64,000 nucleotides of DNA, taken from assembly GCA_902729315.2 (NCBI GenBank), contig LR746265.1, forward strand, positions 9,535,892 to 9,599,891, in the 5' to 3' direction. The notes beneath the pieces were generated by a model. That model had not been told where the DNA came from, did no database searches, and saw only the letters and a list, made by a program, of their open reading frames with translations. Position numbers and translations under genes: made by a program. Source of the DNA: Spirodela intermedia. Taxonomy: Eukaryota > Streptophyta > Magnoliopsida > Alismatales > Araceae. Shown here one piece after another: positions 22,423 through 34,391 of the stretch (position 1 is its first letter; every line of letters starts with the position of its first letter).

Positions 22423-22953
22423 ATGGCGACGGCGATGGCATCCTCATCTCTGCTCACGCCCGCAACTAAGCCGACGACGCTCCTTGCTCCACCCTGCGCG
22501 CCGACGCTGCCCCTCGCCCCTGCTGCCGCTGCGCCCGGCGGCGGCGCCAGGAGGAGGGAGCTGGTGCTGTCTCTCGCCGGGGGGCTCCCTCTGCTGCTCC
22601 TCCCCGTGGCAGCGCCGCCGGCGTCCACGGCGGCGACGGACGATGAGTATGTGCGGGAGACGACGGAGGTGATCGGCAAGGTGCGCACCACGCTGACCAT
22701 GGAGCGAGGCGACCCGAATGTGGCGTCGGCAGTGGCGGAGCTGCGGGAGGCGTCGAACACCTGGGTGGCCAAGTACCGGCGGGAGAAGGCCCTCCTGGGG
22801 CGGTCCTCCTTCAGGGACATGTACTCGGCCCTCAACGCCGTGTCCGGCCACTACGTTAACTTCGGCCCTACTGCGCCCATCCCGGCCAAGCGCAAGGCCC
22901 GGATCCTCGAGGAGCTCGACACTGCCGAGAAGGCCCTCCAGCGCGGCCGCTAG
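22423..22953 (+). CDS. PSB27: Photosystem II repair protein PSB27, chloroplast lumen
   Basis: The 176-residue intronless frame has a Ser/Thr/Ala-rich transit peptide, then a twin-Arg-like stretch (ARRRE) and the hydrophobic core LVLSLAGGLPLLLLPVAA ending in an Ala-x-Ala-like site, so it is bipartite and targets the thylakoid lumen. The mature part carries the Psb27 four-helix domain: DDEYVRETTEVIGKVRTTLT, DPNVASAVAELREASNTWVA, FRDMYSALNAVSGHYVNFGP and PIPAKRKARILEELDTAEKA. Psb27 binds CP43 in photosystem II assembly and repair intermediates lacking the Mn cluster. Length and motifs match PSB27-1 of other plants. The short downstream spacer carries the 3' UTR. Overlapping frames on both strands are shadows. 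Confidence 0.95.
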   Translation: MATAMASSSLLTPATKPTTLLAPPCAPTLPLAPAAAAPGGGARRRELVLSLAGGLPLLLLPVAAPPASTAATDDEYVRETTEVIGKVRTTLTMERGDPNVASAVAELREASNTWVAKYRREKALLGRSSFRDMYSALNAVSGHYVNFGPTAPIPAKRKARILEELDTAEKALQRGR

Positions 22954-23117
22954 AGAAAAAGGTACAACCTACGTCCTTTGTCTGCTGCCACTTCATCCTC
23001 CTCCCACCCCGCCTCCCACCCCGCCTCCCTCTCATCTCCTTCTATTGCTTGGTGGTGTAGGTATTGTACATCTTGTACAGCACCAACGAGTGCTCTAATG
23101 CGGGGATTTCCTTAGTC

Positions 23118-23192
23118 TTCTTCTTCTTCTTCTTCCTCTTCCTCTTCCTCTTCCTCTTCCTCTTCCTCTTCCTCTTCTTCTTCTTCTTCCTT
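23118..23192. repeat. (TTCCTC)n / (TTC)n repeat
   Basis: TTC triplets flank about eight TTCCTC hexamers in the 3' flank of PSB27. Confidence 0.85.
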
Positions 23193-23299
23193 CCACAGTT
23201 GCAGGGAGAATGGGGATGCGGATCAGAACGACGAGGAAAAAGGGAAAAAATGAGAAAGAAATTGTACTTATATTGTTCTTATGCGACTTTTTGTTATTA

Positions 23300-23930
23300 A
23301 ATGGAGAATGCGGAATTCTCGGACTTCTAGAGCGAGGCTTCTCTTCTCTCCGTCGTCTTACTCACAGTGTGCATTTCATAGGGTATTAGTCGTGAAAAAA
23401 TCAAGAGGTAGGTAAATCATACGATAATTTGGGTTGCCCAAAGGGCCAATTCTTTTATAGAGTATGGGCTCGACGGACACGAAAGCCTAGGCAACTGGCT
23501 CAGGGAGATACCCAGGTGGCCCGGCTGATGCAAGGCACTCCCGGAACCCAGTGATTTGGGGTCTACCGTTCTAGGATCGTGAGAAGAAGTGGGCAGATTT
23601 AATTAGGCAGGAAGAATGGGGGTGTCGGAGAGGAAAAGGGCAGGCAGACATGGGAGAGCCGGAGGGGTCGGGTGGGCTCGGAGGGTGGAGGTTCAGACTA
23701 ATCGGGCGTCTAACTGAGTTTATTCTTATTTCCGGGCTTATTTTGCGGTCGAACTCTGTTAGAAAATTGTTCCATCCAACTAATTATATGCTTAGTCACC
23801 AAACTAAGAATCGACATCTGCAATGTCTGAATAAACTCTACTACAATCTAGGCACAAAGCAGTTGCAAGCTCAATGGGCTGGTCTATAGGCGGATTTGGG
23901 GAGCTTAAAATCAAGGTGTCACCATAGCCT
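23300..23930. other. Intergenic, nothing recognised
   Basis: No coding or element homology is supported between the PSB27 3' flank and the start of gypsy integrase homology. Confidence 0.4.
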
Positions 23931-26750
23931 CCTCTTCCACTGAGCTGCCCATTTGTGTTGGCACGAACACAAATGGGTTCACTCGGAATGGGCAGTGGGT
24001 CCAGCATGCTGGTTGCCTTGGTGCACTATGTCTTGTCCTGTTGGCACACTAAGTAAGATTGAACATAGGATTTGACATTTTGGTTCATGTTGGGCCACTA
24101 AAAGTTGTTGAATAGTAGTGCCATCGTGTGCTCTTGCCTAGGATGACTGGAGTGAGGTGTATCATGCACCTCTTTTAGCAATCGCTGTCATAATCTGTCT
24201 GCCCATAGCACATATAGTCATCACCTGAGTGCAAAGAGGACCCGGTCCTCATCTAGAAACAACAAGTCTCTCCTACAGCCGCTCGCTACATTACTCACCT
24301 CACCTCTTTGTCGCTCTACAATGTGACATGAATCTCCTCCAAGATGGTGTTCGTTGCTATAGAGAGAGCTGCTATGACATCCTCTGGCTCCTTGTGGCTT
24401 AGGTCGTTGACAACCATTAACATGCCTTAGTTTGTACCACAACTTAAAGTTGTACTCCACTAAGAAATCCTATCATCTGGCCTACTTAGGTGTGAGCTTG
24501 CACTATGTTTGGAAATAGCTTGTCGTCTCATTATCTATATATACCACGAACAGTCCACCAAGAAGATAATGATGTCAGACCTATAGATAGTGGACCACTA
24601 TTGTCATCTCCCTTTCATACATGGAGTACCGCTGCTCTATGTTGTTGAGCTTCTGACTTTTGAAGCTAATCATATGTCCATCCTACATCAGCACTCCATT
24701 GATCGTCAAGTCTAACATATCAATGTGTACCTCAAGCAACATGTTGAAATCAAACGACCATAGCGTCAGCTCGGTCATCATCACTTGCTTGAGGTTGTCA
24801 AAGGTGTGTTGGCATTTTGCTGACTAATGTCAATGCACACGATTCTTCAATAAATCCATCAGCGGTGCTGCTTGCTAAGAATATCTCCAGATGAACATCT
24901 AGTAATAGTTCACATAGCCATTCTTCTTGATGATGTGGCATAAGAAGACAATTTCCTTTAGTACAAATTCACACTTCTCTTACTTCAAGTAAAGCTTGTG
25001 CTCTCAAAATGTGGACATACTATTCATAGGTGCTCCGTGTGCTTGTCCAAGTTGAGGTTATACAATCATCTAAGTACACAACAACATATTTATCGATGTA
25101 CTATTTAAAGATGGCATTAATCAAGGTGTAGAATGTTGCCAACGCATTGATGAAGCCAAAAAGACATCACCATGAACTCATACAATCTGTATTGAGTTGT
25201 ACAAGTTGTCTTTTGCTCCTCTCTTTGCTTGATGCAGAGTTGATGGTAGCCACTCCTTAGGTGCATATGTGAGAAGTATCTAGCACCTCTCAATTGATCA
25301 AATAGCTCTGCATTAAGGACTAGGTACTTATTCGCCACGGTCACCTTGTTTAGTGCTTGATAATATATGCATGGATGTATAAATTCATCCTTCTTCTTTT
25401 AGAAAAGGACAAGGGCGCCGAAGGGAGCTTTGGAAGGGTAGATGTGTATGACCTTTATCAGCCTCCCAATTATTTGACCTTTTGTAGGGAATACATATTG
25501 GTAGTTGCACCCCTAATAGAAGCTTGATCTCATGATCCACCTCCTATTGTTGTGAGAGCTGAGCTGGAGGGAGGTTTGGCATCATGTCTTGGAACTCTTC
25601 CAACATATGGGGCACACACTATGACAACTCCTTCAATTTGTTGACAGTAAAGGTCATGTACAATGTCATTGGCCATGGGGGCAAGACGAATCGAGTCATA
25701 CTTGTCCTAAATTCTACAATATTGAGAGCACATCCAGCCGTTGTCATGCCGTCTTCATCGCCTATGCAAAATAAAGTGTTGGTCGGTCCCCTTGCTAGTA
25801 AGATTTCGTGTCACTAAGGGAAGATTATTACTAGGGCCTTGGTCAGAAAATTCATCTCTAAGATGATGTTGATGTCATCTATGGGGAGGACCAAGAAGTC
25901 CACTAGACCTTCCCACATTACTAATAATCGTTGGGCTACTTGTGGCTCTAATCAAGAAAGGTGCCACCAAGTTGACAGCTTTGATGTGACTATTTTCTCA
26001 TGACAATGTCAGGCCCCACCAAGTAGTCTCTTTTGCAAAGAGAAAGTTGTGGGTCATCCCACTATCGACAATGAATGTCATAAGTTGGTCATTAATGGTG
26101 GCTTCTACGTACATCAACCCACATTCTCCCAAATTACTTAGTCTTTGTTGTTGCTGCAAGATATTGAGCAGTTAAAGGAGGTTGAAAGTGGGATGCCATA
26201 TGTTGTGGTGTAGTTTACACCATACCTTTAAGGGCAGCTTTTTTCTTCTTGAGATGGACAATCCCTAGCTCAATGTGGTCATGAGCAGAAGTAACAATCT
26301 TGCTTCAGCGACTTGTTCTATGATACATCTACTTTGGGTCCTCCTTGACCCCTTTGTGGCTACTGCCCTTGGTTATTATCACAGCGGCCTTGCTCACCAC
26401 TGCAATCATGGCAACGATTTGTACAATTGTTGCCTCCACTATTACAGCCCACCTTATGGCTCTTCCCTGAGCTGTCTCCAACAATGCCACTATCTGAATT
26501 GTTGGTGGCCTTGTAATCCACCGACACATCTGCCATCGCCATAGTCGAGTAGACATCTCTTGCTCCCTAGTGGTGTAGGTTCACTTGTGCCTAATTCTGT
26601 AATCCAGATATAAAGTTAAAGAGCTTGTCTTCATCTGACATGTTTTTGACGTCCAATAGTAGTAAAACGAACTACTTCTGGTATTCCTATACAAGTATGG
26701 TGTGGCGGAGTCATCAAAGTACTTCTTGTCATGTGATGTTCACTTATTAT
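23930..26750 (-). mobile_element. Decayed Ty3/gypsy retrotransposon, internal region
   Basis: Reading down the minus strand: a gag-like, low-complexity region (26560-26130); a retropepsin motif IVDSGMTHNF (about 26076-26047); RT with LRSGYHQL (about 25265-25242) and a YEFMVMSFWL stretch; RNase H or connection remnants with ARW-DFLVEYNFKLWYK near 24480-24430; and the integrase zinc domain HDTPHSSHPRQEHT...CQQDK (about 24163-24030). The order gag-PR-RT-RH-IN is diagnostic of Ty3/gypsy. The first Cys of the integrase zinc pair appears changed to Tyr and stops are frequent. No LTRs could be matched at either side. Confidence 0.8.
24880..25560 (-). pseudogene. Gypsy reverse transcriptase, broken
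   Basis: The clearest part is the 75-codon open piece at 25344-25117, with LFDQLRGARYFSHMHLRSGY, the RT fingers/palm start of Ty3/gypsy elements, and a degraded FMVMSFWL motif where functional copies have FxVMPFGL. The catalytic YVDD box is not recognisable in frame. Stops lie both upstream and downstream. Confidence 0.75.
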
Positions 26751-27125
26751 ATTTAAATGCCCATTATCTAATAATATTTATAACTAAGACTTAATAAGAT
26801 ATTAGTATAGATGTAAGTCTTAGGTCAAATATAGAGAGATTGATTAATCCATCATGAAAAAATAATTTAATTTATATACAACGTGATTTTTAATATTTTA
26901 TCACTATTTAATGAAAATAATAAAATAGAAGGGTGAAGTGAGAAGAATAAAAGAAGGGAATGAAGAAAAAGAAGAGAGAGAGAGAGAGAATCTCATGTGA
27001 GATAAGGAGAGAGGAAGGTCTCACAAGAGAGAGAGAGAGAAAGAGAGAGAGGGAGAGATCTGACGAGAGATAGAGAGAGAAGAAAAGGTCTCACTAGAGA
27101 GAGGGAGAGAGAAATAAGATGATAA
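26745..27125 (+). repeat. Dispersed repeat, copy 1
   Basis: TATCTAATAATAT(T/C)TATAACTA, an AACTTAATA stretch and a later ATTTAATTTATATA block recur in the same order at 47695-48030. Both copies continue into GAAG/GAGA-rich sequence. The family is unknown; it could be an LTR or leader of a retroelement. Confidence 0.6.
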
Positions 27126-28038
27126 TAAAGATAAAGAGAAACACGGTCAACCTATTTTCACAATGATCGTGATTCTTAGATGAATGTGTGCTTGAGAATT
27201 CACACACATGATATTAGGTTAGCGATGAATGTCTCCACCTTATTTTAATAGTTCAACGATCATTAAATAACCTTTAATCTTGTTGATTTTAGGTTCAAAA
27301 ATAAAAAAATACATATTATTCATAGAATGTGAGAAATATGAATACGTCAAGATTCGACTTTGAAAATCAATAGAAAACAAGTTAGGAATGATCTTAACTT
27401 GATCTTAGATGAGTTTCGGATAATTCAAAAAAAGAATGAAGATCATTCATTATGATCATTAAATCCAAATATACATAAAACAAAAATAACTCATCATAAA
27501 CTATAAATAAATGTTGAAAGCACGTAAATAAATAGCAAAAGTAAGAAATAAATCCTTGACCAAATTTAGTTTGCCTCTTGGGCAACTAAAGACACTAGTG
27601 TGGCGGCTTAATTTCATCAAGACATGTCACACCAGTATTATAAATACTGGACCCCGTCCGTCCTGTAAAACAGACACTTGCTTTTTATTCAATAATTTTT
27701 TTTCTTCCTCTCCAAAGGTGTTGCGAATTCTCCAGCACACCAAATTGAGGACTACCATTCTACACATAGAAAACAGGCTTATTTCCAAAACCTAAAAGTA
27801 CATCATTCAATGACCATCAATTCTAGTTAGATACAAAAATATAATTATAAATCTAACACTTACCAGTCAAAATGAAGAATTACATCTTTATTTTAAGACA
27901 ACTGATCTACAATCATCTCCATAAGTGGAACCCTTCACAAGTGGCATTAATCCTTATCAACGAGTTTTCTTCTATAAATGACAAACTAAGCATAGCTGCA
28001 TAGTAATCCATGAACCTGATTGCGTCAGCCCGAGAACT
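27126..28038. other. AT-rich intergenic, nothing recognised
   Basis: No coding, RNA or repeat homology is supported. Confidence 0.4.
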
Positions 28039-28330
28039 TTAACCTTGTATGTCTGCTACTTTCCGGTGCATGTCGCGACGGATAACCTGAAAATGAAAAA
28101 AGAAACGACATCATACTTTCTCATGTTTGTAATTCTAAACGAAATATCAATTTAGATTTTAGAAAACCCACTAATATCAAAAGTTTATCGACATCAATGA
28201 CAGCATTTTTTCCCATATCCAATGTTGCATACAGCAAGGTAAGATCAGATTCATCAACTACCTCAGGGAAACAGGTCTCCACATTTTCCAGATTAGGAAA
28301 ACAGCCACTCTTGTGACGAAAAAATCCTCC
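28039..28330 (-). CDS. 3'-terminal exons of an unrecognised gene
   Basis: Two exons fit together at phase 0. The last exon (28086-28039) follows a TTTTCAG acceptor and reads VIRRDMHRKVADIQG then TAA. The previous one (about 28329-28172) ends at a GTGGGT donor and reads through HKSGCFPNLENVETCFPEVV and DLTLLYATLDMGKNAVIDVD. A possible further upstream exon near 29509-29420 (FEEWYCSNTLYMSLREFCYL) follows a TTTTGCAG site. The composition and splice logic look genic, not like the surrounding retroelements, but I do not recognise the family. The 5' part would lie in 28.4-31.6 kb, where retroelement fragments intervene, so the gene may be broken. Confidence 0.4.
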
Positions 28331-28399
28331 TGATGTGATGATCATACAGTCTTAAATAAAATATCTGATACTTATTTTCCGAGATCCCTGTAAACATAA

Positions 28400-30110
28400 C
28401 TGTTTGTTTAAGTATTCAGCATACTTCTCATTAACCACAAAATAGTAATAAGAAAACCTTTAAAACTTCAATATAGCCAGGTCTTGGAAACATTTCATGC
28501 TATAGAGGGTGTCATGAGGTCAGGACAATTTCCCCTCATGTGACTGCTGCATCAGCCACATGGCAGGTCCCTGCCTTTAACAAGACCACCCTTGTCTACT
28601 TTGGTGACTCCCTCTTCTCCTCAGGATTGCATCCCGTCACCCGGTGTAGCCGTCCCCCCTACCGAAGTGAATGGACAGCAATTCACCTCTAAGATTCTGT
28701 CTCCCAACACAGATGTGTGTTCCCTTCATATAACAACCCTCACCCTAGCTTCAGCCACCCCAGAGGGAATCCCGCGGACACCATACCCTAGCAGACCCTG
28801 ATCTCAATCGTCACATTTGTTTTCCTTTCTAGAAGAAACTATTGTGACAAGACAGATGATTAAACCAGGTGGGACTGGGCCTGAGATTCATAGAGCTCAG
28901 ACCCAAGTCCCGTTTTTGGACCTAGGCGGGGTTGACGCAACAAAAACCCGACCATGCCCTGGCTGACCATTACAAAGTCTCTTAACTAGTTAACCATGAT
29001 TTTATGATAGATGATTTCTCAATAAACTAACCAAAAAAAAGGTTACATGGCCCCAAACATTGCATGAAGTTTAAAGACTCCAGAATCTTCTAGAGGCCAA
29101 AGATATATGCAGGCTCCATATAAAAACCAAAATTCCTACCTTGTCTTCACAAGCCCTGGCCCAGTTGACAACCCTAACACTAAAATAGAATAGGTCTTAA
29201 CGAAAAATCAGATAACGAAAATCTCTCACGATGTCAGAAACAACAGATGAACTTTTAGAATAAGTGCAAGTGAAGTACCAGAATAAGGCTCAGCAACGAT
29301 TCTCTAAGAAAAACCCATTTAATGGTTACTGCGAAGGATGAGAAGCATGAATGCTTTAGTCTTCCGGAAAAAATCAAAATAAAAAATTTACATTCATCTA
29401 ATGACACCTAATGATGTAGAAGAATAACCTTTATACACTGTTTTCTCGAGGTAGCAAAACTCCCTCAAGGACATGTACAAGGTATTGGAACAATACCATT
29501 CTTCAAAAGCTGCAAAAGAATTTTTGTCAACGTTTCACTGTATGAACTATTTGTCATAAGAAACTTTGCTCCAAAACTGTCCCTTAAGAACAAAACTGAC
29601 ATGATTACATAAAACTCTATATACTGCCACAAAGACGATTCTCTAGAACTGGGAAAATATGATCACCCTTTCGAAACTGCACCACTCATTGTGCATTAAA
29701 AATGACATTTTCTCGTCTCATGTAAAAGATAGGCAATAATGCCTTAAGAAGTAAATAAATGTGATCGCTAATGGTAAAGCTCAATGAGAAGAAACAAGTC
29801 ACTCAAATATATTATGCTCCATCTTTTAGTTCAAATAATACTGCAGTAATTCACTAGCTATGAGAAGTATCTCGATCAAAATAATTAAAAAAGATAGTAA
29901 AATGGAATAAAAGGAAAAGGTAGCCTGCCTTATTTGGAAATCCAGTGCACTAGCTGCTTGAGCAAGCTTATGTGTTAAAACGGAAAATCCCCGGAAATTT
30001 TGATACTTGTTAAATCAAATTTCATAGACAAAAAAGTTGAGAAGCGACTTTTATAAGGAATGAAGTACAACATTGCAGCAAGGGTAAACATCATTCAACA
30101 AAACTTAGGT
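28400..30110. other. AT-rich, intron-like; possible exon at 29420-29509 (-)
   Basis: Apart from the candidate minus-strand exon described with the unrecognised gene, nothing could be identified. A GC-richer patch at 28500-28810 has a 69-codon open frame without known motifs. Confidence 0.35.
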
Positions 30111-30114
30111 ACAA

Positions 30115-30565
30115 CTGCCAACACATGATTGACCTCCCTAATAATGATGTCATCATAATAATCAAGCCCCACCATCATTAACCAGCGACTATGTCCATCC
30201 GTTGTGCATGCCATGCCATGCCCGTTCCCAGGCGCAGCCCACTCCTTTGAGCACCGCACTTGATGTGTGTGTTGAGGGGAGCCTCTTTGCCCTGCCTCCA
30301 CTTGTCTCTCACTTGGAGTGAGGACAAAATCTTAGGGCTCTGGTTTGCCTCCTGCACTCTGGAGACAAAATAAGGACTTGGTCCACCTGCAAGAAGAAAC
30401 CCATAAGGGTATGTGCCACCAAGTTGATGGCCTTCACTTGGCTGTCTCCTTGTGACAACATTACGCCCATATGTGCTACCTCCCTCTCAGCAAAAGTTGT
30501 GGGTCACCCCACTATCCACCATCGCAAGTGTGGTCTGATTGTTGATGATGATCTCCAGAGTCTCT
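30115..30565 (-). mobile_element. Second gypsy fragment: protease region
   Basis: Minus-strand reading gives MVDSGVTHNF (about 30524-30495), a retropepsin active site followed by a stop. The surrounding sequence parallels 25970-26095 of the first gypsy copy (shared GTTGTGGGTCA(T/C)CCCACTATC and ACCAAGTTGA phrases). Only this part of the element is present. Confidence 0.6.
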
Positions 30566-31965
30566 ACAGAGTCTTGGAGACCAGCTATCTTGAACCAACC
30601 ACCCACCTAATTGTAATCGAGCTTGAGGTTCAAGACAAATTGAGTATTTGCAGTCTAACTTCTTTTGAGTTCTTCGCATCTTGTCATCCTCAACCCAAGG
30701 TATCTATCAGCCTATCCCTACGAGTACTACTAACTGTATTAATGACAATGTCAAAATTCATAAAGGATCAACTACCATCACACCTTCTTACAAACATTTC
30801 CAACCATTTTAGTGATGTGGATGAAAATGAGAACGTCAAAAAAATCAAATAATAAATCACTATCAAAAATAGAAGAACGATAAACTCGAAATTGGCTCAA
30901 AATCATCTACGGTTAGGAAAGTAAGACTAGGATAGGTAGTTTAGGCAAACCACCAGATGTAGGGTACCCATAATTAACAATGTAGATCTAACTTATCACA
31001 AGAAAAAGATCATGTAGTGTAAGAAATGGTGGCTATCTTATACGATCACTCACAGCAACAATGACAAAAAGAATATATTAAAAGAGTTGGAATACCAAAC
31101 GTAAGAAACGAGAGGAGTAATTAAATTAGCAGAGTGGAGTAATTGACCATTCACCTGCGAATATTGACCACTAATTGCACAGAGGCCATTGGACGTTAGG
31201 CAAATGGGGGCTGGTTGTTGGTCGGCTACAACTCAGAATCAGCAGAGTTGCCCAGAAGCGACCCATTGGGTATTGATGGCAGAAACCCCAGTAATGGGCC
31301 CGTGGGTAGGCAGCCCAACAGTGGCTCACTGGCTTTTATGCCCTAACTGTCATGGAGTGCCAGACCGGATGGCTGACTCAGTGATCCAAGACGTAGGTGG
31401 CAAGGACAGGTGAGACGAAGGTGGAAGAGAGAGAGGGCGATAGAGGAGGTTGCCGGAAGGCCGGGCGCCGGTGGCGGCAAAAGACAAGGAGGAATGCAGT
31501 GCCGGGAGGAGATGGCATCAATAGAGGAAGCATTGTCATATACAATGGCATCCAACTAAAATCCTCAATTTTATACGAGACTAAATTAGTATATGCATAC
31601 ATGCAAATTTTCTAGTGTTGATGCTCCTAAAATGATCATCATTCAAAGGGGTGAAATTAAATTATACCTCGACAACCCTCGCCACTGAAAAGTTATAAAA
31701 TGTAAGCACGAAAAACAAGTCCTCAATTTTAAAAGGATGGATTTGAAATTGATTGAAAAATTATTGCTTTCTTCGAGATGGGCATCTAAAAAAACCTTGG
31801 CAATCAAAATAGAGTATAATGTTACTAAAAGCCATGATATACACATAATTTAGAAGGTTCTTTTAGCACATGATTATGATAAAGAGTTATGAATTCTGAG
31901 TATAAAAAATAGCAGATAAAATTGGGAAAATCCTAATTTTATTATTCAACTCTTATGAAGCCTAA
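30566..31965. other. AT-rich intergenic, nothing recognised
   Basis: No gene or element is supported. Short open frames at 31189-31615 carry no recognisable motif. Confidence 0.4.
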
Positions 31966-31970
31966 ACACA

Positions 31971-31984
31971 TGTGTGTGTGTGCA

Positions 31985-32034
<50 letters not shown>
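31971..32034. repeat. Compound (TG)n(GA)n microsatellite
   Basis: TG dinucleotides with one interruption pass directly into about 13 GA units. Confidence 0.85.
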
Positions 32035-32038
<4 letters not shown>

Positions 32039-32129
32039 AGTCGTCCTCTGTATTCTCTTTCTTCTGACCCTACCCGGTTGGAGCACGAGGCCCCGCGCCG
32101 CCCAATGGCACCCCTCGCGGCGGCGCTGT

Positions 32130-32757
32130 CTCCCCCTCCACCTTCAACCTCAGCCGCGAGTACGCCCTCACCATCTGCACCACCTATGTCTTGGACATCA
32201 GGTCCAAGATCCAGACTGTCTTATCCTCCGGCGCCGGCGACGACTCGGCCGCTGACTCAGGAGGAGCAGCGGCAGTGCAACCGGTCGGGTTATCGAGGTC
32301 AGCCCATCTGCTGGAGGAGGTTCTCCAGTCCAACCGGGAAGCGGTGCAGGAGGCCCTCTGCCGCGTCCGCTCCGGTGCCTCTCCACCATCATCTTTGACT
32401 ACTTCGATGGCAGCGCGAGCAGCTCCGGACACTGCCAACATCTCTACCGCCACGTAGAATGCGCTCATGCCATCTACAACCCCTCTCCTAAATCTCCTCG
32501 AAGACCTCCCCAGCGCCGCGACCACCACGTTGATTGCCTCACCGTCCTCCTCCCAGAACCGACCGCGACGCCGCCGCAGCCATCAATTTCTCTCCCATCG
32601 CAGCGTGCATGTACCCTGTAAGCCTTCCGAGAGTTCTACGCCAAAGAGAACCCATTCAGCGGCGCCGCCGGCTTCCCAGAGATCTGCTGTCGCCTCGACA
32701 AGAACGGCGAGGATCTAACAGCGTGCTTCCGACAGGCGGTGGGGAGAACAAATCAAA
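32130..32757 (+). pseudogene. UPF0496 (DUF677)-like gene fragment
   Basis: In successive frames the sequence reads STFNLSREYALTICTTYVLD, then LLEEVLQSNREAVQEALCRV and, after frame changes, ENPF...ICCRLDKNGEDLTACF. These match in order the N-terminal REY box, the EVLxPxRExVxEAL helix and the ENPF segment that I recall for plant UPF0496 proteins. A full member is about 370-420 residues; here most of the length is lost and several frameshifts and stops occur. It starts shortly after a TG/GA microsatellite and ends at a satellite array. Confidence 0.5.
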
Positions 32758-33850
32758 AACTGTAAAAAATACCTCAACAAAATCTTTAGTTGGGGCCAGC
32801 ACAAATTAAAAACTATAGAACAACCACAATAAAATCTCTATTTCAGATTATAGCAATTATTGCCCCAGAATAAATAGAAAACTGTTAAAAAACCACAACA
32901 ATATCTTTTACTTGAGATCAACAAAAATTTTGGATGCACTCAAAAAAATTGAAAACTAAAAATTACTTTCAACAAAATATTTATTTGGGATATGACCAAC
33001 AATTTGATAGGCCCAAAAGGAAATTAAAAACTACAAAAAGGGCTCAACAACAATATGTCTTAGAGATTTGACTTAAGTCTTTGTCGAGATCAGAAATGAA
33101 TAAAAAAGTAAAAAAAACCTCAATAAAATATTTAATTGAAGTTGACCAACAATATTATTGCACAGATAAATTAAGTAAAAACTGCAAAAAAAACCTTGAT
33201 AAAATATTTATTCTAAATTAAACCAAGAATTTTCTTGAGCCCATGCACAAATCAAAAACTATAAAAAACCTCCACAAAATCTTTATTTGAGATTCGACCA
33301 AAATTTCACTTGGGTCCTATAACAAATCAAAATTTGTTATGACATCAAGCCTAAACAAAATCTTTATTTGACATCCCGACCAAAATTTGACTCTTGGTCC
33401 CAAACAAATCAGAAACTGTAAGAAAACCTAACAAAGGTTTTATTTGACATGGACCAAAATTTCAATTGGCCCCAAAACAAATCAAATTTTCAAAAAAAAC
33501 TCACTCAAATCTTTATTTCAGATTGCATCAAAATTTTCATGGGCCCAATAATAAATACAAAATTATAAAAAAGCTCCAAAAAACTATTTTTTTGAGATTT
33601 CTACAAAATAATTCTCCTCCCAAATAGAAAGCAAAAATTATAAAAATGCTTCAAAAAATATTAATTTAAAGATCCAGCTAAAATTTTAGTTGGGCACAGA
33701 ATAAATGAAAAATTAAAAGATAAGTTTTAAGAAAATATTTATTTAGAATTTTAGCAAATTTTTCGTTGGGCCCTGAAAGAAAGCCAGAGTTATAACGAAA
33801 GATGCAAAAAAATATTAATTTTGGATACGAATCGAAAATTTCGTAAGTCC
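32745..33850. repeat. Degenerate ~76-bp satellite, about 15 copies
   Basis: The phrase (C)AA(C/T)AAAAT(C/A)TTTATTTG recurs near 32773, 32825, 32893, 32970, 33046, 33119, 33195, 33272, 33349, 33431, 33505, 33579, 33650, 33730 and 33808. It is followed by GA-GACCAAAATTT, a GGGCCC/A-rich core and AAATCAAAAACTATAAAAA. Most spacings are 71-82 bases. The array is strongly AT-rich and holds no open frame. Confidence 0.8.
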
Positions 33851-34391
33851 CCCGACGAAATCAAGAACTACCTAGCAGAATTTTATGTTCACTTATTCGG
33901 CTAGCTCTGGGAGAGCCCAACTTGTCTTCCCTCCTGCCTACCAATTTCTTCACGTCTCTTCTCTCTCCTAAACGCTCTATTCTCTCTCTAGCCATCACAT
34001 ATACGATAGAAATGGACGGCCTTGATTTCCCCAGGGCCGTTGGCACAGAAGACGTTGCTGTCATCTTGGTTGTACATTGCCCAGAAAACCCTCCCAAAGC
34101 TTCGTTGCTCCTCGGCTAGGTCGGTGGCTGGTGCAAAGACTTACCTCGAGGAAGAAGGCGGCGGTGGTGGCGCGGCGGCGGTGATGTCGGAAAGGAGTAA
34201 GCGGAGGAGGAAGAAGAGGAGGTAGAAGACGGCATTCGTGGATCAATTGCTTCCACTGCTCACTCGTCCTTGCCGGATCTCCCTCGAGCACTTTGAATGG
34301 GCCGTCACCGCCTTCATGATCTCTCGTTCTTCTCCTCCACGGAGAGGAGAAGGCGGATCGATGAGGAATCGCAGGCGAGGGCGGATCGATG

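Noticed and set aside
22380-22851. Antisense and out-of-frame open frames over PSB27
   Set aside because: Shadows of the PSB27 coding frame.
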